From Paludibacter sp. (lineage in GTDB: Bacteria > Bacteroidota > Bacteroidia > Bacteroidales > Paludibacteraceae): a DNA stretch of 64,000 nt. Below, piece after piece: positions 44,197-53,436 of the stretch (positions within the stretch are counted from its first letter, which is position 1; each line of letters opens with the position of its first letter). The position numbers were made by a program, and so were the translations under genes. The stretch is taken from NCBI GenBank assembly GCA_028691965.1, contig JAQUYE010000004.1, forward strand, positions 1 through 64,000, read 5' to 3'. The notes under the pieces were generated by a model, which ran no database searches, was not told the origin of the DNA, and was given only the letters and a program-made list of their open reading frames with translations.

Positions 44197-45234
44197 ATGA
44201 AACGGATCGGTAATTTATACGAAAAAATAATTTCACTCGAAAACCTCAAATTGGCAGACGAGAGAGCGCGTAAGGGAAAACGAAATTCTTACGGCGTACG
44301 CCTGCACGATCGTAAACGCGAAGAAAATATCCTTCGTTTACACGAAATTCTTAAAAACCGACAGTTTAAAACCTCTGAATACCACGTTTTCAAAATATAC
44401 GAACCAAAAGAAAGGGAAATTTACCGCTTGCCATATTATCCGGATAGGATTGTTCATCATGCAATTATGAATATTCTTGAACCTATTTGGGTGTCGGTGT
44501 TTACTGCCGATACTTATTCCTGCATCAAAGGCCGGGGCATAAACGGCGCCATGCAGAAGGTAAAAAAAGCGATAAAAAACGATCCCGAAAGCACCCGCTA
44601 TTGCTTGAAAATCGACATCCGGAAGTATTACCCTTCGATTGATCACGTAATTATGCAGGAAATTGTTGAGCGAAAAATTAAATGCATCCCTACGATGGAT
44701 ATTCTGTGTGAGATAATCAGAAGCGCAATGGGTGTGCCGATCGGTAATTACCTATCGCAATATTTTGCAAACCTGTTCCTGGCTTATCTGGATCACGTTA
44801 TTAAAGAAGTGCTGAAGGTTAAGTATTACTTCCGCTATGCTGATGACATGACTTTTTTTGCAGCCACCAAAGAAGAATTGCACGAAATTCTTGCTGCCGT
44901 TCGCACTTACCTTTCCGAAAATCTGAAACTTGAAATTAAATCGAATTATCAGATTTTTCCGATTTCGGACCATCACAGATCGAAAAATGGCCGTGGGCTT
45001 GACTTTGTTGGTTACGTGTTTTATCGACATGAAACTCGAATTCGCAAATCCATAAAAATGAATTTTGTTCGTAAAGTAGCTAAAATCAATCGCCGACAAA
45101 TGTCGACAAAACATTATACTATGCACCTTGCGCCATGGCTGGGCTGGTGTAAATATTCAAACTCAAATAAATTAGTTTATAAATTAATAAAAAAAGAACA
45201 TTATGAAAGCATCTTACAAAGACTTGCCAGCTAA
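44197..45234 (+). CDS. DGR reverse transcriptase
   Basis: 345 residues of the retroelement RT fold. DGR signature IGNYLSQ (in place of QGxxxSP of other RTs), catalytic YADDMTFF near residue 211, motif CLKIDIRKYYPSID earlier and GLDFVGYVFYRHETRIR near the end. No endonuclease or maturase domain. It copies the template with adenine-specific errors. It shares 32 bases with the next gene, under promoter P5. Confidence 0.97.
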   Translation: MKRIGNLYEKIISLENLKLADERARKGKRNSYGVRLHDRKREENILRLHEILKNRQFKTSEYHVFKIYEPKEREIYRLPYYPDRIVHHAIMNILEPIWVSVFTADTYSCIKGRGINGAMQKVKKAIKNDPESTRYCLKIDIRKYYPSIDHVIMQEIVERKIKCIPTMDILCEIIRSAMGVPIGNYLSQYFANLFLAYLDHVIKEVLKVKYYFRYADDMTFFAATKEELHEILAAVRTYLSENLKLEIKSNYQIFPISDHHRSKNGRGLDFVGYVFYRHETRIRKSIKMNFVRKVAKINRRQMSTKHYTMHLAPWLGWCKYSNSNKLVYKLIKKEHYESILQRLAS

Positions 45235-45559
45235 AATTGTAGCAGTTGGTAATGGTAATTTCCTCTATCGCCAGAACATTGTTGAAGTAACTAACCAGGA
45301 CGACGAAGTGTCCTACGAATGTGATGAATTCGTAATTGCTGGTGCTATATCTCGTGAAGATATTGTAAAGACGGTAATCAATGATCTTTACGGTCATGGA
45401 GTAGAACAAAAGCTAATCAACGACTATAATGCTAGTGTTAACGGCATATTGCCAGTGGAAGCTGGTAATGAGTATCTGTCATATCTTGAAGACCGCAAGG
45501 TTATCAAACAAACAATACTCGATGATTGGAATGAGTATCTCAATGAAAGTATATCCTAA
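45203..45559 (+). CDS. Phage protein of unknown function
   Basis: 118 residues, acidic, alpha/beta (VVGNGNFLYRQN-like start, DDWNEYLNESIS end). No family recognised. Overlaps the reverse transcriptase end by 32 bases; lies before the holin. Confidence 0.6.
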   Translation: MKASYKDLPAKIVAVGNGNFLYRQNIVEVTNQDDEVSYECDEFVIAGAISREDIVKTVINDLYGHGVEQKLINDYNASVNGILPVEAGNEYLSYLEDRKVIKQTILDDWNEYLNESIS

Positions 45560-45587
45560 TTAATCACCTTTTTAACTAAGACTCGAA

Positions 45588-46106
45588 ATGACAACCCTTT
45601 TCATTCCTTCGATCCTGACTGAAGATTACAAATCTTTTTTCATCAAATTAATTATAGTTTTCGCCCTGTGGATAATTGCCATTATCGCTACATTGATAGA
45701 TCTTAAAACGGGAATAAATGCTAGTAAACGTATGGGTATTTTTAAAACTACATCAATAGGATTACGACAAACATTAAAAAAGAATTTTCAGTATTTTACT
45801 CTTTTGTTTATCGCATTATTATTTGATGTTGTATTCAGCTACCTGACCACGTTGACAGATATAATCTCATTTTTGGGTTTGTTTCGAATACCTGTTTTTA
45901 CTCTATTATCAGTTGTTATTGTAATGGCAATTGAGTTTATATCGGTTCGGGAAAATATGAATAAAGGAAGAAAAGATCTAGTTTCTCCAGATTTGATTAA
46001 TAAAGCCCTTGAAATAATTGGCGAGCTTGGCGATGAAAAAGTAAAGGCAATTTCAAAAATATTGAAACAAAAAAAAGATGAACAACAATCTTCTGCAAAT
46101 AATTAA
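45588..46106 (+). CDS. Phage holin
   Basis: 172 residues with about three to four hydrophobic segments in the first 120 (LIIVFALWIIAIIATLID, YFTLLFIALLFDVVF, FTLLSVVIVMAIEFI) and a charged, Lys-rich cytoplasmic tail. It precedes and overlaps the muramidase by 29 bases, the classic holin-lysin pair. It would form the pore that releases the lysin. Confidence 0.78.
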   Translation: MTTLFIPSILTEDYKSFFIKLIIVFALWIIAIIATLIDLKTGINASKRMGIFKTTSIGLRQTLKKNFQYFTLLFIALLFDVVFSYLTTLTDIISFLGLFRIPVFTLLSVVIVMAIEFISVRENMNKGRKDLVSPDLINKALEIIGELGDEKVKAISKILKQKKDEQQSSANN

Positions 46107-46647
46107 AGAAGTTGCCCGGGAATTCGATTTTGACTGGAGGTTGGCTGCTGCATTTATAGAAGTTGAAAGTGGCAGTAAAGGTTTTGACGACAAAACAGGT
46201 AAGATACTCATTCAGTTCGAACCTGTTTGGTTTCGTAGGCAAGCACCATATGCGCCGTCCGGAGTGTGGAGTGTAAACAAAGTCGACATCCAGCGGAAAG
46301 AATGGGAAGCGTTTAACAGCGCCTTCCGCATAAATCCCGATGCAGCCATGGAGAGCACCTCAGTTGGGTTAGGGCAAATCATGGGCCTACATTGGAAACG
46401 ACTGGGCTACAACTCCGTTGGTGAAATGTGGGACTACGCTAAAAAAGGGTTGCACCAACAGGTTCAGCAATTGTTCATGTTCATTGCGACAGACAGGAGG
46501 TTGCTGGCTGCATTACAGGCCCGTGACTGGCATATGGTTGCTGCACGGTACAACGGTGCCGGCTACATGGAAATCGCAAGAAAATACGGACGTGAGCCGT
46601 ATGATCAAGCTATGAAACGTGCTTTTAAAAAGTATTCAACGTTATGA
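46078..46647 (+). CDS. N-acetylmuramidase-type endolysin
   Basis: 189 residues, close to the DUF3380 (PF11860) family. Features: FDWRLAAAFIEVESG with a catalytic Glu candidate, LIQFEPVWFRR, STSVGLGQIMG and ARYNGAGYMEIARKYG. It cleaves peptidoglycan. There is no signal peptide, so it depends on the holin. Next gene starts in the ATGA of its stop. Confidence 0.88.
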   Translation: MNNNLLQIIKEVAREFDFDWRLAAAFIEVESGSKGFDDKTGKILIQFEPVWFRRQAPYAPSGVWSVNKVDIQRKEWEAFNSAFRINPDAAMESTSVGLGQIMGLHWKRLGYNSVGEMWDYAKKGLHQQVQQLFMFIATDRRLLAALQARDWHMVAARYNGAGYMEIARKYGREPYDQAMKRAFKKYSTL

Positions 46648-46742
46648 AGATATTTGAAGTCATAGTTTGGTATATTTTTTTGGTAGTTGTTCTGATCTCA
46701 GAGACAATACAAGATGCATTTAAAAAAATCAAAACGTTATGA
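46644..46742 (+). CDS. 32-residue membrane peptide of the lysis cassette
   Basis: Short frame MKIFEVIVWYIFLVVVLISE then TIQDAFKKIKTL. It starts in the ATGA of the muramidase stop (46644) and ends in the ATGA of the next gene (46739-46742), so both junctions are coupled. One membrane helix, basic C-terminus; could be a small holin or antiholin. Confidence 0.6.
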   Translation: MKIFEVIVWYIFLVVVLISETIQDAFKKIKTL

Positions 46743-47332
46743 AAGCATCAATTAACCTGATATGGATTGTTTTGCTGGTTGTCGTTATCACATCAATGGG
46801 CTACCTCATAAACGACAATGTAAAGCAGCGGAAGGAAAACGTAAGGTTATCGCTCAATCTAGATCAGTATGGCCGGCAGGTATCTTCCCTGGAGCTGACA
46901 AAAAAAGAACTAAAGACAGAGCTTGAGAAAAAAGAGAAAACAATTGTGGCTGTCGATAGTATTCTAAAGGCGCGGAATATGAGAATAACGCAACTCGAAC
47001 GGGTAATTGCTACGCGGATAACAATTACTGATAGTGACACAACATTTATTCCGCTTGAAAAATCAGTTCCTGTTTATCTGCCAACACCTGTTGAAGTAGG
47101 GCAATTGTATAAAACGGTCTTTAAAACCGCCGGTAATTGTATGGCCATTGAGGGTTTTATCTTGTCGACAGATCCGGATCCATCATTGGCATTAACTAAA
47201 AAGACGTTAGGGGTTACAGTTTATAATATCGAGGTGAAACGTAAGTGGTACCAGTTTTGGAAACCAAAATATGAAAAAGTAGTAACCTCAGATTGTGGGG
47301 ACGTTGAAATTGTTGAAATTGAAAGAAAATAA
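46739..47332 (+). CDS. Spanin-like membrane protein
   Basis: 197 residues: N-terminal membrane helix (residues 6-25), then a coiled coil (about 30-95, KELKTELEKKEKTIVAVD) and a C-terminal beta part. N-in topology with a periplasmic coiled coil resembles inner-membrane spanins (Rz), but it is longer and no separate Rz1 lipoprotein is visible. Last gene of the lysis block. Confidence 0.65.
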   Translation: MKASINLIWIVLLVVVITSMGYLINDNVKQRKENVRLSLNLDQYGRQVSSLELTKKELKTELEKKEKTIVAVDSILKARNMRITQLERVIATRITITDSDTTFIPLEKSVPVYLPTPVEVGQLYKTVFKTAGNCMAIEGFILSTDPDPSLALTKKTLGVTVYNIEVKRKWYQFWKPKYEKVVTSDCGDVEIVEIERK

Positions 47333-47342
47333 TATTTAAGTT

Positions 47343-47378
47343 TGTCCTTTTATACCACATATAACAAGGTTACTTTTG
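47343..47378 (+). promoter_or_regulatory. Late phage promoter P6 (no gene behind it)
   Basis: TGTCCTTTT 47343-47351, 19 bases, TACTTTTG 47371-47378. No ATG occurs at the 16-25 base distance seen for the other six, and a terminator follows at 47414-47453. Confidence 0.8.
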
Positions 47379-47384
47379 AGTCTA

Positions 47385-47452
47385 CTTTGTTATAAATAAT
47401 TACTTTTTGTTCTTCCATCCCAGACTTGTGAAAGTGTGGGATGGATTTTTTT
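47385..47452 (+). ncRNA. Short phage RNA from P6
   Basis: About 65 nt from the expected P6 start to the T run of a strong terminator hairpin (arms 47414-47422/47437-47445 perfect, inner ACTT/AAGT). No reading frame. Either a small regulatory RNA or a by-product of a promoter-terminator relay; promoter P7 begins at the T run. Confidence 0.5.
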
Positions 47453-47488
47453 TGTCCTTTTATAATGATGTGTTTTGAATGATATTTG
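47453..47488 (+). promoter_or_regulatory. Late phage promoter P7
   Basis: TGTCCTTTT 47453-47461, right after the terminator T run, 19 bases, GATATTTG 47481-47488, ATG 16 bases later at 47505. Drives the tape-measure/tail block. Confidence 0.82.
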
Positions 47489-47504
47489 TATAAATTACTG
47501 TGTT

Positions 47505-47963
47505 ATGATAGATACAACTCCTAGCCTCATGCAGGCAGAAGAATATAATAAACTAGTGAAGAACTGGACATTAAAGACCAGGAGTAAATTTCAACACAAT
47601 GCTCCGGTGTCGGGATCCGGGAATAATAAAACTAGAGCACTACGTCCATCCATTGATTCTAGTACAAAAAGATACGGTAAAGAAATTGGAAAAATACGTT
47701 TTGGCTTTGAAAAACATGGAGTTTATATTCACTATGGTGTTGGACGGGGATATATTCGAAATGGTAATGCTGTCGTACGTGGATCTAAAAACAATGAAAA
47801 TGTAATATCACAGGGATTTAAACGTCGCCCAAATGATTGGTTTGATGTTGAAATTAAAAAAGGAATTCGTGAACTGTCACTTATTGCTCAGGAGTATTAT
47901 GGGGACTGGGCAATGAATAAATTACTACAACAAATTGATAAAGCTACAATTCAAAAGAAATAA
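47505..47963 (+). CDS. Phage tail-assembly protein, unknown
   Basis: 152 residues from ATG 47505; the GTG/ATG-like start at 47475 lies in the promoter. Basic, with SKFQHNAPVSGSGNNKTRALRP-type middle (shortened here) and a helical C-terminus. First gene before the tape measure, where tail-assembly or tail-completion proteins often lie. Confidence 0.55.
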   Translation: MIDTTPSLMQAEEYNKLVKNWTLKTRSKFQHNAPVSGSGNNKTRALRPSIDSSTKRYGKEIGKIRFGFEKHGVYIHYGVGRGYIRNGNAVVRGSKNNENVISQGFKRRPNDWFDVEIKKGIRELSLIAQEYYGDWAMNKLLQQIDKATIQKK

Positions 47964-47965
47964 AG

Positions 47966-50900
47966 ATGGCTGATAAAATTGCAAAAAGAGGAATATCAAT
48001 ATTCATTGATGGCAAAGAAGTTTCGAATTCAGTTAAGGGTATTCGAAGTGAAATTACAAAAATGATTAATGAGCAAAATAAGATGACTATAGGTTCGAAA
48101 GAATATGTTGCTCAGAGTCGTAAAATTGGGCAATTGAAGTCATATCTTACAGAGCACAATGAGCTTCAGAAGAAGATATCTTCCGGATATGGTACCATGA
48201 ATAAATCATCCGGGAGTTTCTTTTCTCGAATGGCTAATGGGTTTAATAAGTATTTTGCTATGTCTACGGCGTTTATTGCGTCAATTACAGGTGCTTCGCT
48301 AGTATTCCGAAAATTATCTGAAGATGTGGCTAAGATGGATGATACTTATTCGGATGTTATGAAAACTACCGGCATGACTCGGGAAGAAGTGATAGCTCTA
48401 AACGAGGAGTTGAAGAAAATAGATACAAGAACTAGCCGGGAGCAACTAAATATGTTAGCCCGCGATGCTGGTAAGCTAGGGATATCAGCTAAAAAAGATA
48501 TTCTTGACTTCGTTGAAGCCGGAAATATGATTAATGTTGCCCTGGGAGAAGATCTTGGTGATGACGCAATTAAATCGATTGGTAAAATGGTTGATATTTA
48601 CAAATCATCTACTAATCAAATCCGCGATTTAAATCTTAAAGAGCAAATGTTAGCAGTAGGGTCGGCGATTAACGAGCTAGGGGCATCCTCAACGGCCAGC
48701 GAAGCATACTTAGTTGAATTTGCCGGACGACTTGGAGGGGTTTCAAAACAAGCAAAAATATCTATGGCTGATATACTTGGATTTGCAGCTTCTCTGGACC
48801 AGGATATGCAGGCTGTAGAGATGTCGGCAACAGCACTACAGAACTTTATCATGAAGTTAATGGGTGATCCTGCTAAGTTTGCAAGGCTAGCCGGACTAGA
48901 AGTTGGGAAGTTTACTGAACTGCTTAAAAACGATACAAATAAAGCAATTAAGGATGTACTGAGATCCCTTAACGAACAGGGAGGATTTCAGCAGCTGATT
49001 CCTGTTTTTCAGGAGATGGGATTGGATGGTGCACGTGCTGTTGGAGTGCTCAGTTCTATGGCTGGAAGCATTAATAAAATTGATGAAGCTCAAAAAATTG
49101 CTAATCAATCCATGTCTGAGGGCACTTCGATTTTTAATGAGTATTCTATTAAGAATAACAATATGAAGGCCGAATTGGATAAGGCAAGGAAGGCATTTCA
49201 GGAAACAGCTCTGCAGCTAGGGGAGAGCCTTAATCCTATTCTATTACAATCTACAAAATCAACAACCTACCTGATTAAAGCTCTGGTTGAGCTGCCGAAA
49301 TGGCTCAGAGAAAACAAAGGAATGCTTATCGCATTGGTGTCTGTACTTACCATTTATACCATTGCAGTTAATAAAGCCAGAATTGAAACATTACTTCATG
49401 TCGCTCTTGAAAAAACAAAGATTATTGTACAGCGAGCAGGGATAGTTTCCACACTTGCTGCAGCAGCTGCTCAGGCATTGTTTACCGGGAATTTAAGTAG
49501 AGCTGCTGCTGCCATGAGGTTGTTGAATGCTCAAATGATGATTAATCCTTATGTTGCCTTAGGTGTTGCAATCGCTGCCATAACAATTGGAATTTTTAAA
49601 TTAACAACAAGAACAACGGATGCAAAAAAAGCAATGGTTGATTTTAACGTTGAATTATTGAAAGAACAAAGAGAATTAAAAAATATTTTTGATGCTTATA
49701 AAAAAGCTAATGAAGGGACTGATCTTAAAAGTAAATTGCTGAAAACAATCAAAGAAAAGTATGGACCTTACATCAAAGATCTGATTGATGAGAAGGGAAA
49801 AATTACTGATATAGAAAAAGCACAAAAGCTAGCTAATGATGCACTACGGGATCAAATATCTCTTAAAATACGTAATCAATATATTGATGAATACACATCG
49901 AAAGAAATAAAACAGCAAGCAGAAACTCTGACTAAAATTAGAGACAGAATTCAACAATCGAAAGGTGATACGGTTGCCGATCTTATTATTGGTGAGATTG
50001 GTAATTCTATGAACGAAAATATCAATGATCCAATGATAAAGGGATTGGATAGCATGAAAAAAATTCTATCTGATTATGGATTGATGAATGGAGTGATAGA
50101 TAGGAAAGAATTTAATAGTCTGGCAAATTCACTCGCAAGTAGTTATTATCGTATTAATTTAAAGACAAATGAATTTAAAAGCATATTCAAGGCATTAGTT
50201 AAAGATGTTGGTCTGGTGGCTAAGGCTGTAGATGAAGAAGAAGAAGATGATGATGACGATCCAACATCAACTACAATAAAATATATTGAAGCCGAAAAAG
50301 CCCTTGAAAAAACTTCAAAAATAAGACAATTGGTGTTGCTTCAAATGTATGAAAAAATGCAGATTACTGAAGAGTTATATAATAAACTCAGTGAGGCAGA
50401 AACAATTCTGGCGTTGGACGAAAAACTTAAACTTCAAAAAAAATATGGTGAAGACACTATTGATACCGAACTCGCCATACAGCATGCCATGTCGAAGTTG
50501 AGCAAGGAAGATCTTAAGCGGATTGAAGAACACAATAAACTTCGTGATTCGATGACAATTAAGGAGTCGTTTGATACAGGCGAGGAAGATCCAATAATTG
50601 ATGCAGAGCGTCATACAACATCATTAAGACTCAAAATACTTGAAGCTTTCCATCAAAAAGGTCAAATATCAGAGAGAGAATACGTAGAGGGTATCGCGGA
50701 AATATATAAAAAAAATCAGCAGGAAATCAATAAATATATCAGAGATTTCAGACTTAAGAGCAATCAGGATGATTATGATAAGGCCATAATTGGCCGAAAA
50801 ACATATTTAGAAAAGGTAAAACAGATAACCAGAGAATATTGGGAAGACACATTTGCCGATGCCCAGGATGTTGCAGAAAGTATTTTGGCTGTTGCAAATG

Positions 50901-51667
50901 CAGCTGCAGAAGTAGTTTCCAATATCGTTGAGGCTGAAAGTTTGGCTATTGACGCTAAATATGCAAAACAACTTAAAGCTGCACGAAAAGCCGGAGAAGA
51001 CACTACCGAGATAGAGGAAGCAATTGAGGCTGAGAAATTGGAAATTAGAAAGAAATACGTTGATCTTGAATTCGGCATTAAAGCTGCTAGCATCATTGCG
51101 GACACGGCAATGGCAATCATGAAAATGTGGGCTGAAGGTGGTCCTGTAGCCGGCCCAATATTAGCCGTCCTGGCTGGTGCTGCTGGTGTCGCTCAACTTG
51201 CTGTTGCCAATCAACAACGTAATCAGGTTAAGAATCTCTGGACAGGAGGTTATACTGATCCTGGCGATAAATATGACCCACGTGGTATTGTGCATGCCGG
51301 TGAATTCGTTGCATCTCAAGAATCTGTTAATAACCCTCATATACGTCCGGTCCTTGATGCAATTGACATGGCACAACGACAAGGGATGGCCTCAAATGTG
51401 ACCCCGGAGTACCTTTCGAAAGCCTTACAAGCGTCTCGCCATTACGCTGAAGGAGGGTTTGTTATTATGCAACAACCCGAATCAGTAAATACATACGATT
51501 CGAACAGCAACAACGATCAAGTTGCTGTTGAGTTAATAAGAGTAATTGCCAGACTCAATGCAAAACTAGATGAGGGTATTGAGGCTTATTCTGTTGTATC
51601 TGGGCCTAATGGTAGCTCAGAGGTATCGCGTAAGTATGAGAATATGATTAAAAACGTATCAAGATGA
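47966..51667 (+). CDS. Tail tape-measure protein
   Basis: 1233 residues. TP901-type core at about 130-330 (MTREEVIALNEELKKIDTRT, LNMLARDAGKLGISAKKDIL), two hydrophobic stretches (about 450-475 and 525-545), long coiled coils after 600, and an acidic run near 755-762. It sets tail length and helps DNA delivery; at roughly 0.15 nm per residue a long tail would be expected. Overlaps the next gene by 4 bases. Confidence 0.92.
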   Translation: MADKIAKRGISIFIDGKEVSNSVKGIRSEITKMINEQNKMTIGSKEYVAQSRKIGQLKSYLTEHNELQKKISSGYGTMNKSSGSFFSRMANGFNKYFAMSTAFIASITGASLVFRKLSEDVAKMDDTYSDVMKTTGMTREEVIALNEELKKIDTRTSREQLNMLARDAGKLGISAKKDILDFVEAGNMINVALGEDLGDDAIKSIGKMVDIYKSSTNQIRDLNLKEQMLAVGSAINELGASSTASEAYLVEFAGRLGGVSKQAKISMADILGFAASLDQDMQAVEMSATALQNFIMKLMGDPAKFARLAGLEVGKFTELLKNDTNKAIKDVLRSLNEQGGFQQLIPVFQEMGLDGARAVGVLSSMAGSINKIDEAQKIANQSMSEGTSIFNEYSIKNNNMKAELDKARKAFQETALQLGESLNPILLQSTKSTTYLIKALVELPKWLRENKGMLIALVSVLTIYTIAVNKARIETLLHVALEKTKIIVQRAGIVSTLAAAAAQALFTGNLSRAAAAMRLLNAQMMINPYVALGVAIAAITIGIFKLTTRTTDAKKAMVDFNVELLKEQRELKNIFDAYKKANEGTDLKSKLLKTIKEKYGPYIKDLIDEKGKITDIEKAQKLANDALRDQISLKIRNQYIDEYTSKEIKQQAETLTKIRDRIQQSKGDTVADLIIGEIGNSMNENINDPMIKGLDSMKKILSDYGLMNGVIDRKEFNSLANSLASSYYRINLKTNEFKSIFKALVKDVGLVAKAVDEEEEDDDDDPTSTTIKYIEAEKALEKTSKIRQLVLLQMYEKMQITEELYNKLSEAETILALDEKLKLQKKYGEDTIDTELAIQHAMSKLSKEDLKRIEEHNKLRDSMTIKESFDTGEEDPIIDAERHTTSLRLKILEAFHQKGQISEREYVEGIAEIYKKNQQEINKYIRDFRLKSNQDDYDKAIIGRKTYLEKVKQITREYWEDTFADAQDVAESILAVANAAAEVVSNIVEAESLAIDAKYAKQLKAARKAGEDTTEIEEAIEAEKLEIRKKYVDLEFGIKAASIIADTAMAIMKMWAEGGPVAGPILAVLAGAAGVAQLAVANQQRNQVKNLWTGGYTDPGDKYDPRGIVHAGEFVASQESVNNPHIRPVLDAIDMAQRQGMASNVTPEYLSKALQASRHYAEGGFVIMQQPESVNTYDSNSNNDQVAVELIRVIARLNAKLDEGIEAYSVVSGPNGSSEVSRKYENMIKNVSR

Positions 51668-53436
51668 CAGAAATATATATTGATAAAACGGCCGTTGTAC
51701 TACCTAAAGAATTTAGTTTTAAAACTTTTGATGAAAACCCAAGGTACACGAAAAATGGCAGTTATAGCCTTGATATTGATTTATCGTTGAATAATGTTAT
51801 TAACAGTAGATTGTATCGGCACATTAACCGTATTCATAGTCGCGCAATATTCACCGGTCGAAGTGTTATAATTAAGGCTGATGGTAATAAAGAATTTGTA
51901 GGAAAAGAAGTCATCCTGGGATTCACTAATAGTACTGTTAGAATACAAATAATTGCCGGTAATTCGGATCTGAATTTTAATCTAAGAGAGGATAAGATAA
52001 GAAATCTTAATTTGGGAAGCGTGACATATAAGTTCATTAGTGATCCTGACACAAATCCGGATAATTTTTGGATAGCAGATAATGAACCTTTTGAAGTATA
52101 TCTTAATCAGCGGTATCCTTCAAAGAATTTTATCCATGCCCCTTTTTATGCTGAAGATGCCGGCCAGTTTTGTAACCAATGGTTGTACACGAACCAGTCA
52201 GCTCCAGGGATCCCTACATTAGGCCCCAATGGATTATTTGTAGCACAGCCATACATAAGTGCCATTATCAATAAAATTATCAAATACTATGGTTATACAG
52301 TCGAACACAATGATATAGAGCTTGATCAGGGTTTTTCTGAATTGTACATTGTACATGGATATAATACAAATGAATATGCAAAAATGCTGCCGGATTGGAC
52401 TGTAAAGGAATTCTTCGAGCAAATTGAAAAGTTGTTCAATTGTACATTGATTGTTAATCCGCAAAATCAGGCTGTTTCTATTGTATTTAACAATCAATAC
52501 TTCAAAACATCCGATACTAATGTCCTTAAAATGATTGATGCATATGAATGTGAGAACAATCCTGAAAATACAATTGATTATTCAAATGCAAATATTGGAT
52601 ATGATTTGGATGATTGCTTATATTATAGGTATGCCAGACTTGATAAACGTATTGATAATATGGCCTTATCGGACTCTTATGTTGATGCTGCTGATTTGTA
52701 TGCTAAAATTAATGATGCAGCAGACATACAGCGTCATATAAAGATTTTCAGTGGACCCCTTGGTGATTTTATATCCAGGAAGATACCGGACAGCACATAT
52801 TTTTTGGCTCAACGGGTTAATGAGATGAAGGATTTATCACAAAATCAGAAAGAAGATCTGGATATTACGTTTAAAATAATGCCTGCCCCAATGAAGCAGG
52901 TGATCGATTATGTATATGATATGGGATCTGTAGATAATTATCCGTATTGGAATCAGTATCCGGTTGTGCTTAAATCGGAAAAATATGACCAGGCAAATTT
53001 GGTTAATATTGACGATGTATTGACTCAGGAATTAGAGTTGCCGGAAGAAAAACTTCAAAGTAAAATGTATTTAGCTGTTTATACCGGTATGCAGCTAATT
53101 GACTATGTAAATGATGTTCCGTCATATAGTTTGCCAGGAATACCAATGTCTTATACGACATATTTAGCATCATACTTTGATGGACGACAAGAACCCAGAT
53201 TTTTCCAGTCTGGGGGGGCTTTAAAATTAGAAAGGTTAAAGGATACAAAGTATAATTCGGATGAAGTTGATACTACACGAAAGTTTAGAATATCATTTAT
53301 AGCCAACAAGAATATTGATATACGCAATTTTTTCAACTTTAACAATAAACTCTATGCTTGCATCAGGTTAGAAAAAACATTTAATCATAAGGGTTTAAAC
53401 CAAATTTTTAGTGGTGATTTTTACCCCCTGAAATAA
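51664..53436 (+). CDS. Distal tail/baseplate protein
   Basis: 590 residues, beta-rich. N-terminal strand layout (ALPKEFSFKTFDENPRYTK-like, tail-tube/Dit type) and a domain with VEHNDIELDQGF and ILFNCTLIVNPQN-like strands. Directly after the tape measure, as expected for the distal tail/tail-associated protein. It overlaps the convergent integrase end by 29 bases. Confidence 0.7.
   Translation: MTEIYIDKTAVVLPKEFSFKTFDENPRYTKNGSYSLDIDLSLNNVINSRLYRHINRIHSRAIFTGRSVIIKADGNKEFVGKEVILGFTNSTVRIQIIAGNSDLNFNLREDKIRNLNLGSVTYKFISDPDTNPDNFWIADNEPFEVYLNQRYPSKNFIHAPFYAEDAGQFCNQWLYTNQSAPGIPTLGPNGLFVAQPYISAIINKIIKYYGYTVEHNDIELDQGFSELYIVHGYNTNEYAKMLPDWTVKEFFEQIEKLFNCTLIVNPQNQAVSIVFNNQYFKTSDTNVLKMIDAYECENNPENTIDYSNANIGYDLDDCLYYRYARLDKRIDNMALSDSYVDAADLYAKINDAADIQRHIKIFSGPLGDFISRKIPDSTYFLAQRVNEMKDLSQNQKEDLDITFKIMPAPMKQVIDYVYDMGSVDNYPYWNQYPVVLKSEKYDQANLVNIDDVLTQELELPEEKLQSKMYLAVYTGMQLIDYVNDVPSYSLPGIPMSYTTYLASYFDGRQEPRFFQSGGALKLERLKDTKYNSDEVDTTRKFRISFIANKNIDIRNFFNFNNKLYACIRLEKTFNHKGLNQIFSGDFYPLK

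Noticed and set aside
44197-45234. Group II intron or retron reverse transcriptase
   Set aside because: IGNYLSQ signature, no maturase/endonuclease domain, and a perfect template/variable repeat pair next to it.
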